55,578 nucleotides of DNA from Cyanobacteria bacterium SIG27 (GCA_015152565.1 SUTT01000010.1:1-55578), one strand, 5' to 3'. Shown: positions 40,951 to 50,660, counted from the stretch's first letter. A program made the numbers and translations. The notes: generated by a model not told the origin, from the sequence alone.

Positions 40951-41227
40951 AATCGTTTAACATTTTTTCTGTTTTTAATTTATTTTTTTCAATTAATTCT
41001 AATTTTTCTTTTCTTGCTAAAGTCTTTTTAATTCGATATTCTTCCTTGCTTGCTAATGATTTATCCTCAAAAATATCAACATAAACAATGCTCTGGGGTT
41101 TATGAGAGCGAGTATATTTCGCTCCTTTTCCCGTTTTGTGCTCTTCAAAGCGAGCTAAAACATCACGAGCTATTCCGCAATATAGCGTATTATCCACCGT
41201 TTTTAAGATATAAAGATAATATTTCAT
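40925..41227 (-). CDS. GIY-YIG domain protein (UPF0213/YhbQ type)
   Basis: A 100-residue protein consisting of a GIY-YIG nuclease-type domain: KYYLYILKTVDNTLYCGIAR (the Y-Y-L/Y-C-G core), followed by RFEEHKTGKGAKYTRSH and IFEDKSLASKEEYRIKK with the catalytic Glu position. Functions of this small family are poorly known (DNA repair or nicking). Its ATG overlaps the end of dus by 38 bases in another frame, so both are read from one transcript; the domain starts right at the first Met, which excludes a shorter start. Confidence 0.88.
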   Translation of the reverse strand: MKYYLYILKTVDNTLYCGIARDVLARFEEHKTGKGAKYTRSHKPQSIVYVDIFEDKSLASKEEYRIKKTLARKEKLELIEKNKLKTEKMLNDLKKKASLN

Positions 41228-42170
41228 CTAAAACTTTAATAATTTCTTTTTCTTTATCCAATGTAACCAATGCACTTCGATATTTTGAAGCATTTCTGGT
41301 TGATGAAATATAATAGTTATAAAATTTTCTCATAAATTTTATACCATTAATTTCACCCATGTTTTTAACTTCAAGACGGAGGTGCTCTTTTAGCATTTCA
41401 ATTCGAGCGCTCAAATCAGGCTCAGGAATAATTGTTCCATCTTCAATATATTTTTCAATTCGATATGGCAAAGTAAAATCACCCATTATTCCTCTACCGA
41501 TTGAAACTCCTTTAGCGCCTGTTAAGGTTAAACAATCTTTTGCATCTTGAATTGTTTTAATATCGCCATTAGCATAAACCGGAATTTTTAGCTCATCTAC
41601 TAAAAGCTTAATTTTATTCCAATCGGCGCATCCAGAATACATTTGAGAACGAGTTCTACCATGGAGCGTTACGAAAGATGCTCCAGCGCACTCTAATGCT
41701 TTACCAAATTCAATATAATTTTCTTCATCGTGCGTCCAACCAAGACGAAATTTAGCACTAACAGGTAAACCTGTTTCTTCTTTAATTCTAGATAATATTT
41801 CGCAAGCTAACTCAGGAGTTTTCATCATAGCTGAACCATCTCCTGAAACTACCACTTTTTTAACAGGACAACCACAGTTAATATCAATCATACTTGCATA
41901 AGGCGCTAAAATTTTTGCAGCTTTCACCATTTTATCAACTTTATGACCAACAAGCTGAAAAGCTAGAGGATATTCAAACTCTTCAAATTGAATAATTCTA
42001 GGATTTGGATTATTACAAAGCATTTCAGATGAAATCATCTCTGTTGTCATAAGGCATTTTGAGTTATGCTTTCTAATTAATCCCCTAAAAACAACATCAG
42101 AAATTCCTGCTAATGGCGCTTGAATAACTTTTATATCTTCAATATTAATCTTTTTATTTTTTATTTCCAT
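41190..42170 (-). CDS. dus: tRNA-dihydrouridine synthase
   Basis: A flavin enzyme that reduces uridines in tRNA to dihydrouridine. The 326 residues have the TIM-barrel motifs APLAGISDVVFRGLIRKHNS, MIDINCGCPVKKVVVSGDGS (catalytic Cys in NCGCP), VSAKFRLGWTHDEENY, THLGRT-like LHGRTRSQMYSG, PVYANGDIKTIQDA and GVSIGRGIMGDF. The C-terminal helical domain is normal. It is of the DusB type, often near nifR3-like genes. The start overlaps the end of the upstream TPR gene by 17 bases. Confidence 0.95.
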   Translation of the reverse strand: MEIKNKKINIEDIKVIQAPLAGISDVVFRGLIRKHNSKCLMTTEMISSEMLCNNPNPRIIQFEEFEYPLAFQLVGHKVDKMVKAAKILAPYASMIDINCGCPVKKVVVSGDGSAMMKTPELACEILSRIKEETGLPVSAKFRLGWTHDEENYIEFGKALECAGASFVTLHGRTRSQMYSGCADWNKIKLLVDELKIPVYANGDIKTIQDAKDCLTLTGAKGVSIGRGIMGDFTLPYRIEKYIEDGTIIPEPDLSARIEMLKEHLRLEVKNMGEINGIKFMRKFYNYYISSTRNASKYRSALVTLDKEKEIIKVLDEILSLYLKNGG

Positions 42171-44313
42171 TTACTTGAGCTAAATATTCTTTTAATTCCT
42201 TAATTCGACCAATAGCAAAATTAGTCATATCGTCTTTTTCGCTGCCTTTTAGGGAAACAAATTTTTCATAATTTTTAACAGCTTCATCATATTTTTCATC
42301 ATTATCTAATACAACAGCTAATGAATAATATGCTGGAGCAAAAGTAGAATCTTTTGAAATTAAAGTCTTATATTGTTTAATAGCGTCATTTGGTTTTTTC
42401 AACTCTTCAAGATTTAAACCTTTATAATACATTGCATATAAGTCATTTGGTTTTTTTGCAAGATATTTATCTATCAAAGCTAAAGACTTATTAAAATCGC
42501 CTTGCTCATATAAGTTTAGCGCCTCTTGAAGTTGAGTTGAATATTCACTTTCATAAATACTACTTAAAAGCTCATTTGCAGTTTTGTTTGTTTTATCCAG
42601 CGCTAAAATCTTATTTGCAGTTAATTTTGCGTTATTATAATCATTCATTGAATAATACGCCCAAGCACTATTTGCCAATGCTTCAAGGTTATTTGGTTCT
42701 TTAGCTAAAACTTGAAGATAATATTCATTGGCTTTTTTATAATTCAACATTTGCCAATAACAACTAGCAATTGCAAGGTTAACTTCTTTTGTTTTATTTT
42801 GAATTTCTAAATATTGCTTTAGCGCTTTATCGTATTGTTTTTCATCATACAACTTGCTTGCAGCGATATATTGAGAACTAGCATTGTAATTTTTAACATC
42901 TGCTAAATATGATTTTAATTTTTCACTTGATGGCAGCACCAATAAGCCTTTTTGGCAAATTTCATTTGCAGCAGAATAGTTTTTATCTTCAATATAAATT
43001 TGAGCTAAGTTTAAATAAACTTCTTCTTTTGTTGGGTTTAGTTCAAGCGCTTTTTTATAATATTGAATTGCTGAAGTATAGTTTTTGTTTTTATGAAGCT
43101 CTAGCGCATAGTTAAATTGAGCTTCATAGCTATTTTGAGAACTTGCAGCTTTTTGAGCTAAATATTTTTGCAATTTTTCACCAGAAAAATTATTCATAAC
43201 AATATTTTCAATATTTGATTTTGCTGTAGAACTATCAGGATTTAGAGCTAAAATTTGTTCATAAGTTTTAAGCGCTTCATCGTATCTCATTAATTCTTTT
43301 AGAGCAATTGCTTTATATTCTAAAACCTCAATTTTAGATGGATTTTTAGCTAAGATTTTATCGTAAACTTCAACTGCTTTTTGATAATTTTTTTCTTGAA
43401 CATATAAAGAAGCTAGGTTATACATAATTACTTCATCATTAGGATTTAGCTGATATGCTTTTTGATATTGCGCACGAGCTGCTTCAAAATTTCCTTGTTT
43501 TTGAAAAATGGCGCCAAGATTAATGTAGCCTTGAGCATCAGTTGGATTGTTTACAATATTTTGAGTCCATTTATTTTCTAATACTTCAACAAGTTCAGGG
43601 CTTTTATCGCCATATTGAAGTGCAAGGTTATATTGTTCCATACTTGCTTCATAATTTTTTGCACTATCAAGCATAACACCATATAAAAAATGCAATTTGC
43701 CATTTTTTGGGTTTAAATCAATTGCTTCTTTCATATAGTCCATACCCATTGAAAGATTATTTAAATTTTTATATATGTTTCCTAAATTTTCATAAGCAGA
43801 ACTAGAAAATTCACCATTTTTCAACTGCTGAAAGTCATATCCTGCTGCTGCAAGCTCCCCTTGAGCTCTTAGAGCTCTTGCATTATTATAGCGAGCTTGT
43901 GGGGTTGAATTAATTGCTAATCTTTTTTCAAAATCGTTTATATCTTTTAAACAAGCGCTAGCTAGTGAATTTAAACTATCTGATATTTGATTATTCCAAT
44001 ATTTAGCGTAAAAATATGCACTCTTACAATCAACTAAAGCTTTTTTAATTTCTTTTGTGGTCGAGCGATAATATTGAGCTCTAGCATAATATGCGCTAGC
44101 TAACGCTTGTTGGATGGTTAAATCATAAGGAGAAAACCTTAAAACTTTTTTAAATTCAACAATAGCAGAACTAAACTGTTGATTTTTTAGATATTGCATA
44201 CCATTTGAATAATATGCACTATATCTTTGCGCATCTTGTTGCGAAACTTCTGCATTTGCATAGTTAAATAAAAATAAAGTAACGGCTAATGCAACTATAA
44301 TTCTTTTTTTCAT
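42154..44313 (-). CDS. Exported TPR-repeat protein
   Basis: A 719-residue protein with a signal peptide (cleavage near NYANA) and tetratricopeptide repeats almost end to end, roughly sixteen units. Well-formed examples are QGYINLGAIFQKQGNFEAAR, VIMYNLASLYVQEKNYQKAV and AQFNYALELHKNKNYTSAIQ. No enzyme domain is present. Its place in the periplasm suggests an assembly or scaffolding role, perhaps for envelope polymers. Overlap with dus by 17 bases shows a common transcript. A second TPR protein, with a membrane anchor, lies at 4443; the two are not close copies. Confidence 0.88.
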   Translation of the reverse strand: MKKRIIVALAVTLFLFNYANAEVSQQDAQRYSAYYSNGMQYLKNQQFSSAIVEFKKVLRFSPYDLTIQQALASAYYARAQYYRSTTKEIKKALVDCKSAYFYAKYWNNQISDSLNSLASACLKDINDFEKRLAINSTPQARYNNARALRAQGELAAAGYDFQQLKNGEFSSSAYENLGNIYKNLNNLSMGMDYMKEAIDLNPKNGKLHFLYGVMLDSAKNYEASMEQYNLALQYGDKSPELVEVLENKWTQNIVNNPTDAQGYINLGAIFQKQGNFEAARAQYQKAYQLNPNDEVIMYNLASLYVQEKNYQKAVEVYDKILAKNPSKIEVLEYKAIALKELMRYDEALKTYEQILALNPDSSTAKSNIENIVMNNFSGEKLQKYLAQKAASSQNSYEAQFNYALELHKNKNYTSAIQYYKKALELNPTKEEVYLNLAQIYIEDKNYSAANEICQKGLLVLPSSEKLKSYLADVKNYNASSQYIAASKLYDEKQYDKALKQYLEIQNKTKEVNLAIASCYWQMLNYKKANEYYLQVLAKEPNNLEALANSAWAYYSMNDYNNAKLTANKILALDKTNKTANELLSSIYESEYSTQLQEALNLYEQGDFNKSLALIDKYLAKKPNDLYAMYYKGLNLEELKKPNDAIKQYKTLISKDSTFAPAYYSLAVVLDNDEKYDEAVKNYEKFVSLKGSEKDDMTNFAIGRIKELKEYLAQVNGNKK

Positions 44314-44398
44314 TAATTTTCCCCAATTTTATGTTTAATTATTATACAACAATTAAAAAATTTATAATAGCACGCTAGATTGATTTATATGATAAAAT

Positions 44399-44481
44399 AA
44401 AAAAAAGAGCACAAGTGTGCTCCAGACATGTTTTTGGTTTATTAATTAAAATTTAATTTATATTTTCATGTACAAATATAT
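44399..44481 (-). ncRNA. Candidate small RNA between the TPR gene and yajQ
   Basis: On the minus strand, a near-consensus promoter (44488-44516) is followed after ~60 bases of AT-rich sequence by a perfect hairpin, GAGCACA-CT-TGTGCTC (44407-44422), and eight T residues. The predicted RNA is ~83 bases and ends 85 bases before the TPR gene. It has no ribosome site or likely frame. Alternatives are an attenuated leader for the TPR gene. Confidence 0.5.
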
Positions 44482-44487
44482 TTATAT

Positions 44488-44516
44488 ATATTAACTTTAA
44501 ATTAACATAATGTCAA
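44488..44516 (-). promoter_or_regulatory. Promoter of the candidate small RNA
   Basis: On the minus strand TTGACA (44511-44516) and TAATAT (44488-44493) with a 17-base spacer, one of the best matches to a housekeeping promoter in the window. Confidence 0.65.
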
Positions 44517-44561
44517 ATATTATAATTTGTGTTATATTAGTGTTTATAATAGGAGGATGTT

Positions 44562-45062
44562 ATGGCAAAAGATGCTAGTTTTGATATTGTGTCAGAGTTT
44601 GATAAACAAGAACTGGTTAATGCAATAGACCAAGTTAAAAGAGAATTAACTACAAGATTTGATTTAAAAGATTCAAATTCAAATATTGAAATCATTGAAG
44701 ATAAAGCAATTAATATCACAACAAATGATGAAATGAAATTAAAAAATATCTATGATATTTTGCAGTCTAAACTAGTTAAAAGAAATTTAAGCCTTAAAAT
44801 TTTAGATCCTCAAAAAGTTGAAAACGCTCTTGGCGGAAATGTTAAACAAGAAATCAAACTTAAAAAAGGTTTAACAACAGAGCTTGCTAAAAAAATTGTA
44901 GCTATGATTAAAGATACAAAATTAAAAGTGCAAGCTTCAATTCAAGGCGACAGTGTTAGAGTTACTGGCAAATCTCGTGATGATTTGCAAGACGTTATTA
45001 AAGCTGTGCGCTCAAAAGAAGATACTATTGACGCACCACTCCAATTCACAAATTATCGTTAA
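44562..45062 (+). CDS. yajQ: YajQ-family nucleotide-binding protein
   Basis: A 166-residue YajQ/UPF0234 protein; some members bind c-di-GMP (Xanthomonas, Pseudomonas) and change transcription. Motifs: MAKDASFDIVSEFDKQELVN, RELTTRFDLKDSNSNIEI and VRVTGKSRDDLQDVI. The full-length two-domain fold is present. Ribosome site AGGAGG is strong. With the GGDEF and HD-GYP proteins in this window it could complete a c-di-GMP signalling set, which is inference. It is followed after 14 bases by a glycosyltransferase. Confidence 0.93.
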   Translation: MAKDASFDIVSEFDKQELVNAIDQVKRELTTRFDLKDSNSNIEIIEDKAINITTNDEMKLKNIYDILQSKLVKRNLSLKILDPQKVENALGGNVKQEIKLKKGLTTELAKKIVAMIKDTKLKVQASIQGDSVRVTGKSRDDLQDVIKAVRSKEDTIDAPLQFTNYR

Positions 45063-45076
45063 TTAAGGCAATATAA

Positions 45077-46387
45077 ATGAAAGAGCGAATATTACTTTTA
45101 ATTATAATTACATCACTGCTTGCTTTTTTAATAGTTTTTCAAAACTATTTTAATACTATGTGGGCAATTATTTTTCTTGTTGGCTTTATGGCGTTGTATT
45201 CAATTTATATGTGGATTGCAACAAAATATCGCAAAAGAAAATTAAGAAAAAATCCTCCAATAGTTAATTATGATTTTCATCCTTTTGTTTCAATTTTAGT
45301 ACCATGTCACAACGAACACGAAGTAATTGAAAAAACCGCTCTTAACATTTTAAACATTGATTATTCTGATTTTGAAATAATTTTAATTGATGATAGAAGC
45401 GACGATAATACTGCTGAAATTATCAAAAATTTAGAAAAAAAATATGATAAAATTACAGCTCTAATTAGAGAAAAGGACGCAATTGCAGGAAAATCTGCCG
45501 TTTTAAATGACGCAATGAAATTAGCTAAGGGTGACGCTATTTTAGTATTTGACGCTGACGCTAAAGTTGAAGCTGATTTTCTAAATAAAATGATTTTAAA
45601 GCTAGAACCAGCCGACGTTGGTGCTGTTCAAGCTCAAAAAGTTATAATTAACGCTAAACAAAACTTTTTAACTCAATGCCAATATAACGAATATATTCTA
45701 GATACTCATTTGCAAATTGGTCGTGACGCTGTTCGAGGAGCAGTTGAGTTAAGAGGAAATGGCGAATTAATCAAACGCCAAGCGCTAAAAAGCATTGATG
45801 GCTGGAACGAACAAACAATTGTAGATGACCTTGATATGTCTACAAGGCTTCATATTAAAGGTTGGGATATTCGTTTTTGCCCTGAAGCTAAAGTATATGA
45901 AGAAGGCGTTATCACATTCGGCGCTTTAATTAAACAAAGAAGAAGATGGGTTGAAGGCTCAATTAGAAGATATTTAGAATACGCAGGACAAGTTTTCACA
46001 TCTGAAGATATGTCACTTAGAGTTGGATTTGACCTGATTGCATATATAAGCGAATTTTTACTTCCATTTTGGTTAATTGCTGAAATTTTCATTCAAGCAC
46101 TTCACTTCATCAAAGGTGACTCTAATGGAATTTTAACTTCTGCAATTTTAGTTACTACAACAGCATTTTTCTTTATAATTAGCTTTATTTATGCACTTAG
46201 AAAATATGCAAACTTAAACTTCATAAAATCACTTTACCAAGCAATAGTAACTTCAATTTATTTTCTTACAATTTGGTTTCCTATTGCAATGTTTATTATT
46301 TTTAAAATTGTATTCACTAAAAAAACAATGGATTGGGGCAAAACTCAACACGGCGTTGCAATTATAAGCGAAAGCGAGCTTCAATAA
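45077..46387 (+). CDS. Membrane processive glycosyltransferase, family 2
   Basis: A 436-residue GT2 protein with two N-terminal membrane segments, a cytoplasmic catalytic domain and about four C-terminal segments. Catalytic features: SILVPCHNEHEVIEKTALNI, LIDDRSDDNTAE, VFDADAKVEADF (D-x-D), VDDLDMSTRL (base Asp) and QRRRWVEG (Q-x-x-R-W, a processive enzyme). This is the layout of PgaC/hyaluronan/cellulose synthase-type enzymes that extrude a polysaccharide; the sugar is unknown. Its stop overlaps the murC start by one base, and its position after yajQ hints at c-di-GMP-linked exopolysaccharide. Confidence 0.85.
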   Translation: MKERILLLIIITSLLAFLIVFQNYFNTMWAIIFLVGFMALYSIYMWIATKYRKRKLRKNPPIVNYDFHPFVSILVPCHNEHEVIEKTALNILNIDYSDFEIILIDDRSDDNTAEIIKNLEKKYDKITALIREKDAIAGKSAVLNDAMKLAKGDAILVFDADAKVEADFLNKMILKLEPADVGAVQAQKVIINAKQNFLTQCQYNEYILDTHLQIGRDAVRGAVELRGNGELIKRQALKSIDGWNEQTIVDDLDMSTRLHIKGWDIRFCPEAKVYEEGVITFGALIKQRRRWVEGSIRRYLEYAGQVFTSEDMSLRVGFDLIAYISEFLLPFWLIAEIFIQALHFIKGDSNGILTSAILVTTTAFFFIISFIYALRKYANLNFIKSLYQAIVTSIYFLTIWFPIAMFIIFKIVFTKKTMDWGKTQHGVAIISESELQ

Positions 46388-47754
46388 TGTCTGATTTTCA
46401 TTTTATTGCTATTGGTGGCGTAGGGCAAAGCGCACTGGCAAAAATTCTTCTGTGTCTTGGCTATAGCGTTTCAGGGTCTGATATAGCTGAGAGTAAATAT
46501 ACAAAGCTTGTTTCATCTCTTGGTGCTAAAGTTTTTATTGGACACGATGAAAAAAATATTCAAGGTAATCCTAAAGTTGTTGTGTCATCTGCTATTAAAG
46601 AAGACAACCCTGAAATAATCAAAGCTCGTAAATTGGGCTTAGAAATTATACATAGAAGCGATTGCCTAAAATATATTTCAGAACTTTTTCCAATGTTTAT
46701 AGGGCTTGCTGGAACTCACGGAAAAACAACAACTTCAGGTCTTTTAAGCTTTATTTTAGAAAGATTGGAAACAAAACCAAGTTATGCTATCGGTGGAATT
46801 ATTCCAAAATTAAATATAAATGCTGCTGCTGATAAAAATTCAAAATATTTTATAGCTGAGCTTGACGAATCAGATGGAACAATTCAAAAATATAGCCCAA
46901 ATTTACTTGTAATCAATAATCTTGAAGCAGACCATTTGGATTATTATAAAAACGGTTTAGATGATATCCTTTTAACTTTTGAAAAGTTGATTAATAAAAT
47001 GGATGAAAAGTCTAAAATATTGATTAATATTGATAACGATGGCAATAATAAATTTATAGCTCAAACAAAATATAAAAATTTTATTACTTATTCAATTAAT
47101 AATAATGCTGATTATCAAGCTAGAAACATCGTTTTTAATGAGCTAAATTCTTCTTTTGAAGTTTATAAAAAAGAAGAATTATTGGGTAAAATTAACCTTA
47201 TAATCCCAGGTTTGCACAATGTTTATAATGCATTAGCAATTGTTAGCGTTTTAGATGAGCTTGGTTTTAAATTTAGTGATTATGCACCTTATTTTAGCGA
47301 ATTTTCAGGGATGGGAAGAAGATTTCAACTTGTTGCTGATGTTAATAATATTAAAATTATTGATGATTATGCTCATCATCCACAAGAAATTAAATCAACT
47401 CTTAGTGCTATTAAAGATTTAAAAAGAAGAAAAATAGCCATCTTCCAACCTCATAGATATACAAGATTAAAAGGTTTGTGGAATGAATTTTTAGAAAGTT
47501 TTGATTGTTTAGACGAACTTTTTGTAGTTGAAACATTCAATGCTGGTGATAAATTTGATGAAACATATAATTCATCTAATTTTGCAAAAGAAATCACTAA
47601 AAAAGGCGTAAAAGCAACTTATATCAATGGAACAATGGAAGTTGCAGGAAAAAAAATTGCCCCACAATTAAAACAAGGAGATATTGTTTTAACTCTTGGA
47701 GCAGGTGATATTACTAAAATTGGCGAGGTATTAAATGGTTTGCTCGCAAATTAA
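46387..47754 (+). CDS. murC: UDP-N-acetylmuramate-L-alanine ligase
   Basis: MurC adds L-alanine to UDP-MurNAc. The 455-residue protein starts MSDFHFIAIGGVGQSALAKI (Rossmann-type nucleotide site), then GLAGTHGKTTTSGLLSFILE (ATP P-loop), AELDESDGTIQKYSPNLLVI and the C-terminal IDDYAHHPQEIKSTLSAIKD. ATG at 46387 is chosen because it overlaps the stop of the glycosyltransferase (TAATG) and matches the family start; an earlier in-frame start reads out of the preceding gene. It overlaps murB by 20 bases. Confidence 0.96.
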   Translation: MSDFHFIAIGGVGQSALAKILLCLGYSVSGSDIAESKYTKLVSSLGAKVFIGHDEKNIQGNPKVVVSSAIKEDNPEIIKARKLGLEIIHRSDCLKYISELFPMFIGLAGTHGKTTTSGLLSFILERLETKPSYAIGGIIPKLNINAAADKNSKYFIAELDESDGTIQKYSPNLLVINNLEADHLDYYKNGLDDILLTFEKLINKMDEKSKILINIDNDGNNKFIAQTKYKNFITYSINNNADYQARNIVFNELNSSFEVYKKEELLGKINLIIPGLHNVYNALAIVSVLDELGFKFSDYAPYFSEFSGMGRRFQLVADVNNIKIIDDYAHHPQEIKSTLSAIKDLKRRKIAIFQPHRYTRLKGLWNEFLESFDCLDELFVVETFNAGDKFDETYNSSNFAKEITKKGVKATYINGTMEVAGKKIAPQLKQGDIVLTLGAGDITKIGEVLNGLLAN

Positions 47755-48664
47755 AATAAAACATTACGACAATTTTCAATTGACCAATTTTAATACATTG
47801 AGAATTAAATCAATTGCAAAACAATTCTGGCTTCCTGATAATTCAGGTGAATTGGTTTCTTTATTGAAAAAATTTAAAGACAAAAACCCGATTGTAATTG
47901 GCAATGGCTCTAATATTTTATTTTCTTCAAAAGGAATTGATGAGCCAATAATTCACACAGGAAACATTAAAGATTCTCTTGTTTTTGGGGAAACGATTGA
48001 TGTTGAAGCAGGAATTAAAACTCAAACGTTATCAAAACTAGCTTATGATAAAGGATTGTCCGGCTTTGAATTTTTAATCGGCATACCAGCTTCCCTAGGT
48101 GGCGCAATTTATATGAACGCAGGAGCTCACGGACAAACAATTAGTGATTGTTTAATTAGTGCTAAAGTTTATGATTATAAAGAAAATAAAACCCTAACCC
48201 TAACAAACGAAGAGCTTGGTTTTTCATATCGTCATTCAATTTTAAAAGAAAAACCATACGTTGTTTTAAGCGCAAAATTTGAGCTTGAAAAGAAAAATAA
48301 AGCTGAAATCAAAGCACGAATGGATGAAAATTTGATATTCAGAAAAAATCGCCAACCAAATTTAACTCTTCCAAACGCTGGTTCAGTATTTAAAAATCCA
48401 GTTGATTGCGAACTATCAGCAGGTGCGCTAATAGACAAATGCGGGCTTCGTGGCTTTAGAATTGGCGATTGCGAAGTTTATCAAAATCATTGCAATTTTA
48501 TAATCAACAAAGGTTCAGCAACCAGCATTGATTATACAAATATTGTTTTTGAAATTTATACAAAAGTAAAAGAAAAGTTCAATGTAGAATTAACTCCTGA
48601 AATAATCTACATTGGAAAAATGACAAAGGACGAAAAAGAAAAATGGAAAATATTGAAAAAATAA
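47735..48664 (+). CDS. murB: UDP-N-acetylenolpyruvoylglucosamine reductase
   Basis: MurB reduces the enolpyruvyl group to make UDP-MurNAc, with FAD and NADPH. The 309-residue protein has FNTLRIKSIAKQFWLPDN, VIGNGSNILFSSKGIDE, the FAD site LSGFEFLIGIPASLGGAIYM followed by NAGAHGQ, and SVFKNPVDCELSAGALIDKC. It is the short type II form lacking the Tyr loop. Overlaps murC (20 bases) and ddl (22 bases), so tight translational coupling of the cell-wall run is likely. Confidence 0.96.
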   Translation: MVCSQIKIKHYDNFQLTNFNTLRIKSIAKQFWLPDNSGELVSLLKKFKDKNPIVIGNGSNILFSSKGIDEPIIHTGNIKDSLVFGETIDVEAGIKTQTLSKLAYDKGLSGFEFLIGIPASLGGAIYMNAGAHGQTISDCLISAKVYDYKENKTLTLTNEELGFSYRHSILKEKPYVVLSAKFELEKKNKAEIKARMDENLIFRKNRQPNLTLPNAGSVFKNPVDCELSAGALIDKCGLRGFRIGDCEVYQNHCNFIINKGSATSIDYTNIVFEIYTKVKEKFNVELTPEIIYIGKMTKDEKEKWKILKK

Positions 48665-49602
48665 CAAAATTAAATAAAAATTCACGCATTGGCGTACTTT
48701 GCGGTGGACTTTCAAACGAAAGAGAAGTTTCGCTTCGCTCCGGAAGAAATGTTTTTAGAGCATTAATTGAACTAGGATATAAAGATGTCACATTGGTTGA
48801 TGTAGATAGAAACATTGCTTCTGTTTTAGTTGAAAATAAAATTGAATACGCAATTAATGTTCTTCATGGAAGATATGGTGAAGATGGCTGCATTCAAGGG
48901 GTTTTAGAATTTTTAAATATTAAATATTCAGGTTGCGGCGTTAAAGCAAGCTCAATTTGCATGGATAAAATCATGACAAAAAGAGTGCTTGAAACAGCAA
49001 ATATTCCTCTAATTAAATCCGTAAACGTAACAAAAGATAATTACAAAGAAGAAGTTAAAAAACTAAATTATCCAATTATGATAAAACCTGCTTGTGAGGG
49101 TTCATCAATTGGAATGACAAAAGTGGATAGTGAAAACGAACTTGATAGTGCAATTAATGAAGCTCTAAAATGCGATAGCGAAATATTAATTGAAGAATAT
49201 TTAGTGGGAGAATCGGCAACAGTTGGTGTATTAGAACGAGAAGCTGATGGAAAAATTGAAACTTTTGCAACCCCAATTCTTGGTTTTAAAACAAAAACCC
49301 AATGGTATGATTACGAAGCAAAATATACAAAAGGTTTAACAGAGTTCATTTTACCTGCAAATTTTGATGAAGAATTAACTCAAAAAATCAAAGATTTAGC
49401 GGTTTTAGCTCATAAAACTTGCGCTTGCAGGGGAGTTTCACGTGTTGACTTTTTAGTACATAATAACATACCATATATATTAGAAATTAATACTAACCCA
49501 GGAATGACAGATACATCGGATTTACCTGCACAAAGCGCAGCTATGGGCATTAACTATAATGAATTAGTAGATATCATTTTAAAATCTGCAGATTTAAAAT
49601 AG
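48643..49602 (+). CDS. ddl: D-alanine-D-alanine ligase
   Basis: Ddl makes the D-Ala-D-Ala dipeptide of peptidoglycan. The 319-residue ATP-grasp protein has IGVLCGGLSNEREVSLRSGR, LHGRYGEDGCIQGVLEFLNI, SGCGVKASSICMDKIMTKRV, PIMIKPACEGSSIGMTKV and the metal-site LEINTNPGMTDTSDLPAQSA. The Tyr of the SY-x loop typical of Ddl (not van ligases) could not be traced with certainty. It is followed after seven bases by ftsQ. Confidence 0.95.
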   Translation: MENIEKITKLNKNSRIGVLCGGLSNEREVSLRSGRNVFRALIELGYKDVTLVDVDRNIASVLVENKIEYAINVLHGRYGEDGCIQGVLEFLNIKYSGCGVKASSICMDKIMTKRVLETANIPLIKSVNVTKDNYKEEVKKLNYPIMIKPACEGSSIGMTKVDSENELDSAINEALKCDSEILIEEYLVGESATVGVLEREADGKIETFATPILGFKTKTQWYDYEAKYTKGLTEFILPANFDEELTQKIKDLAVLAHKTCACRGVSRVDFLVHNNIPYILEINTNPGMTDTSDLPAQSAAMGINYNELVDIILKSADLK

Positions 49603-49609
49603 GAACAAA

Positions 49610-50635
49610 ATGGGCTTACTTTATCAAAAGAGAAGACTAAAAGTAAATAAAATTAAAAGACAAATTGCAGCAAATAGGCTCTTATTACAACGCCTAAGAA
49701 TGCTTTTATCTTTATTTTTAATAGTTGGAATAGTAGTTTTTTGTTATTGGGTGATTAAACTTCCTCAATGGTATATAAATTCGCAAAAACTATCAAAAGC
49801 AAGCTCTGATGTTTTGAAAATTCAAGGAAATATTATCACTCCTGATTATAAAATCATTAACATGGTGCGCCAAACTCAATTGCCATATACTCAAATTTTC
49901 AGACTTGATACAACAGAATTAGAAAATAATATTTCTCAATTAACACCAATTAAAAAAGTTTACGTTAGAAGATATTGGTTTCCAGCAAGACTGGTAATTA
50001 ACGTTGATGAAAGAACTCCAGCGTTTTTATTGGCACCAAACCTTGAATCAGAACCAAATTCAGCTTTAACTGTTGATGGTGTATTAATTGACCATGATTA
50101 TCTTCCTCTAAATCCATCAATTAAAACCAAAAAGCTTTTGACTTATGGCGTCAAAGACGGTCTTGATGAAGTTTGGGATAAAAAAAGAGTAGAAGAAATT
50201 TTAAAATTAATTAAAGCAATCGAAGGTTACTCTAATCAAGAAGTTAAATATATTGATTTAAGAAATCAAAAAGATGTTTATATTATGCTTGAAGAAAATT
50301 TAGTTAGAATAGGCGAAATTAACGAAAAAACAATTTCTCGAGCAAAATGGATTGCAACAATTTTGCCTGAAGCTAAAAAATATAATCAAAAAATAAAATA
50401 TATTGATTTAAGATGGGATGACTCTTATTATCTTCGTTTAAAAGAATCAAAAGAAGAAATTAAGAAAAAAGAAGAAGCAAAAAAACTTGAAGAACAAAAA
50501 ACTCAAGAAAATCAAATAAAAAATGAGGAGCAAAAACAAGAGCAAAAACAAGAGCCAATACAGCAAGCAGCGCAAGCGGCAAAAATCCCACAAGAAAATC
50601 AAGAAGAAAAGAAAATTACAATTGATATAAATTAA
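49610..50635 (+). CDS. ftsQ: Cell division protein FtsQ/DivIB
   Basis: FtsQ links FtsK to FtsL/FtsB and the septal synthase. The 341-residue protein has a short cytoplasmic N terminus, one membrane segment at ~32-50, a POTRA-like domain (ALKIQGNIITPDYKIIN-type sequence, then TPIKKVYVRRYWFPARLVIN and ERTPAF), and the beta domain ending in KYIDLRWDDSYYLRLKES. The last ~55 residues are a Glu/Lys/Gln-rich tail not common in FtsQ. The genes for FtsA and FtsZ do not follow; the wall-division run stops here with a terminator. Confidence 0.9.
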   Translation: MGLLYQKRRLKVNKIKRQIAANRLLLQRLRMLLSLFLIVGIVVFCYWVIKLPQWYINSQKLSKASSDVLKIQGNIITPDYKIINMVRQTQLPYTQIFRLDTTELENNISQLTPIKKVYVRRYWFPARLVINVDERTPAFLLAPNLESEPNSALTVDGVLIDHDYLPLNPSIKTKKLLTYGVKDGLDEVWDKKRVEEILKLIKAIEGYSNQEVKYIDLRNQKDVYIMLEENLVRIGEINEKTISRAKWIATILPEAKKYNQKIKYIDLRWDDSYYLRLKESKEEIKKKEEAKKLEEQKTQENQIKNEEQKQEQKQEPIQQAAQAAKIPQENQEEKKITIDIN

Positions 50636-50660
50636 AAGCCACTTTATTAAGTGGCTTTTA
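50633..50660. terminator. Bidirectional terminator between ftsQ and recA
   Basis: TAAAAGCCACTT pairs with AAGTGGCTTTTA over TATT; ends with T or A runs on both strands. It includes the ftsQ stop codon. Confidence 0.9.

Noticed and set aside
44380-44427. 14-codon frame inside the candidate small RNA
   Set aside because: No ribosome site; it runs through the terminator hairpin.
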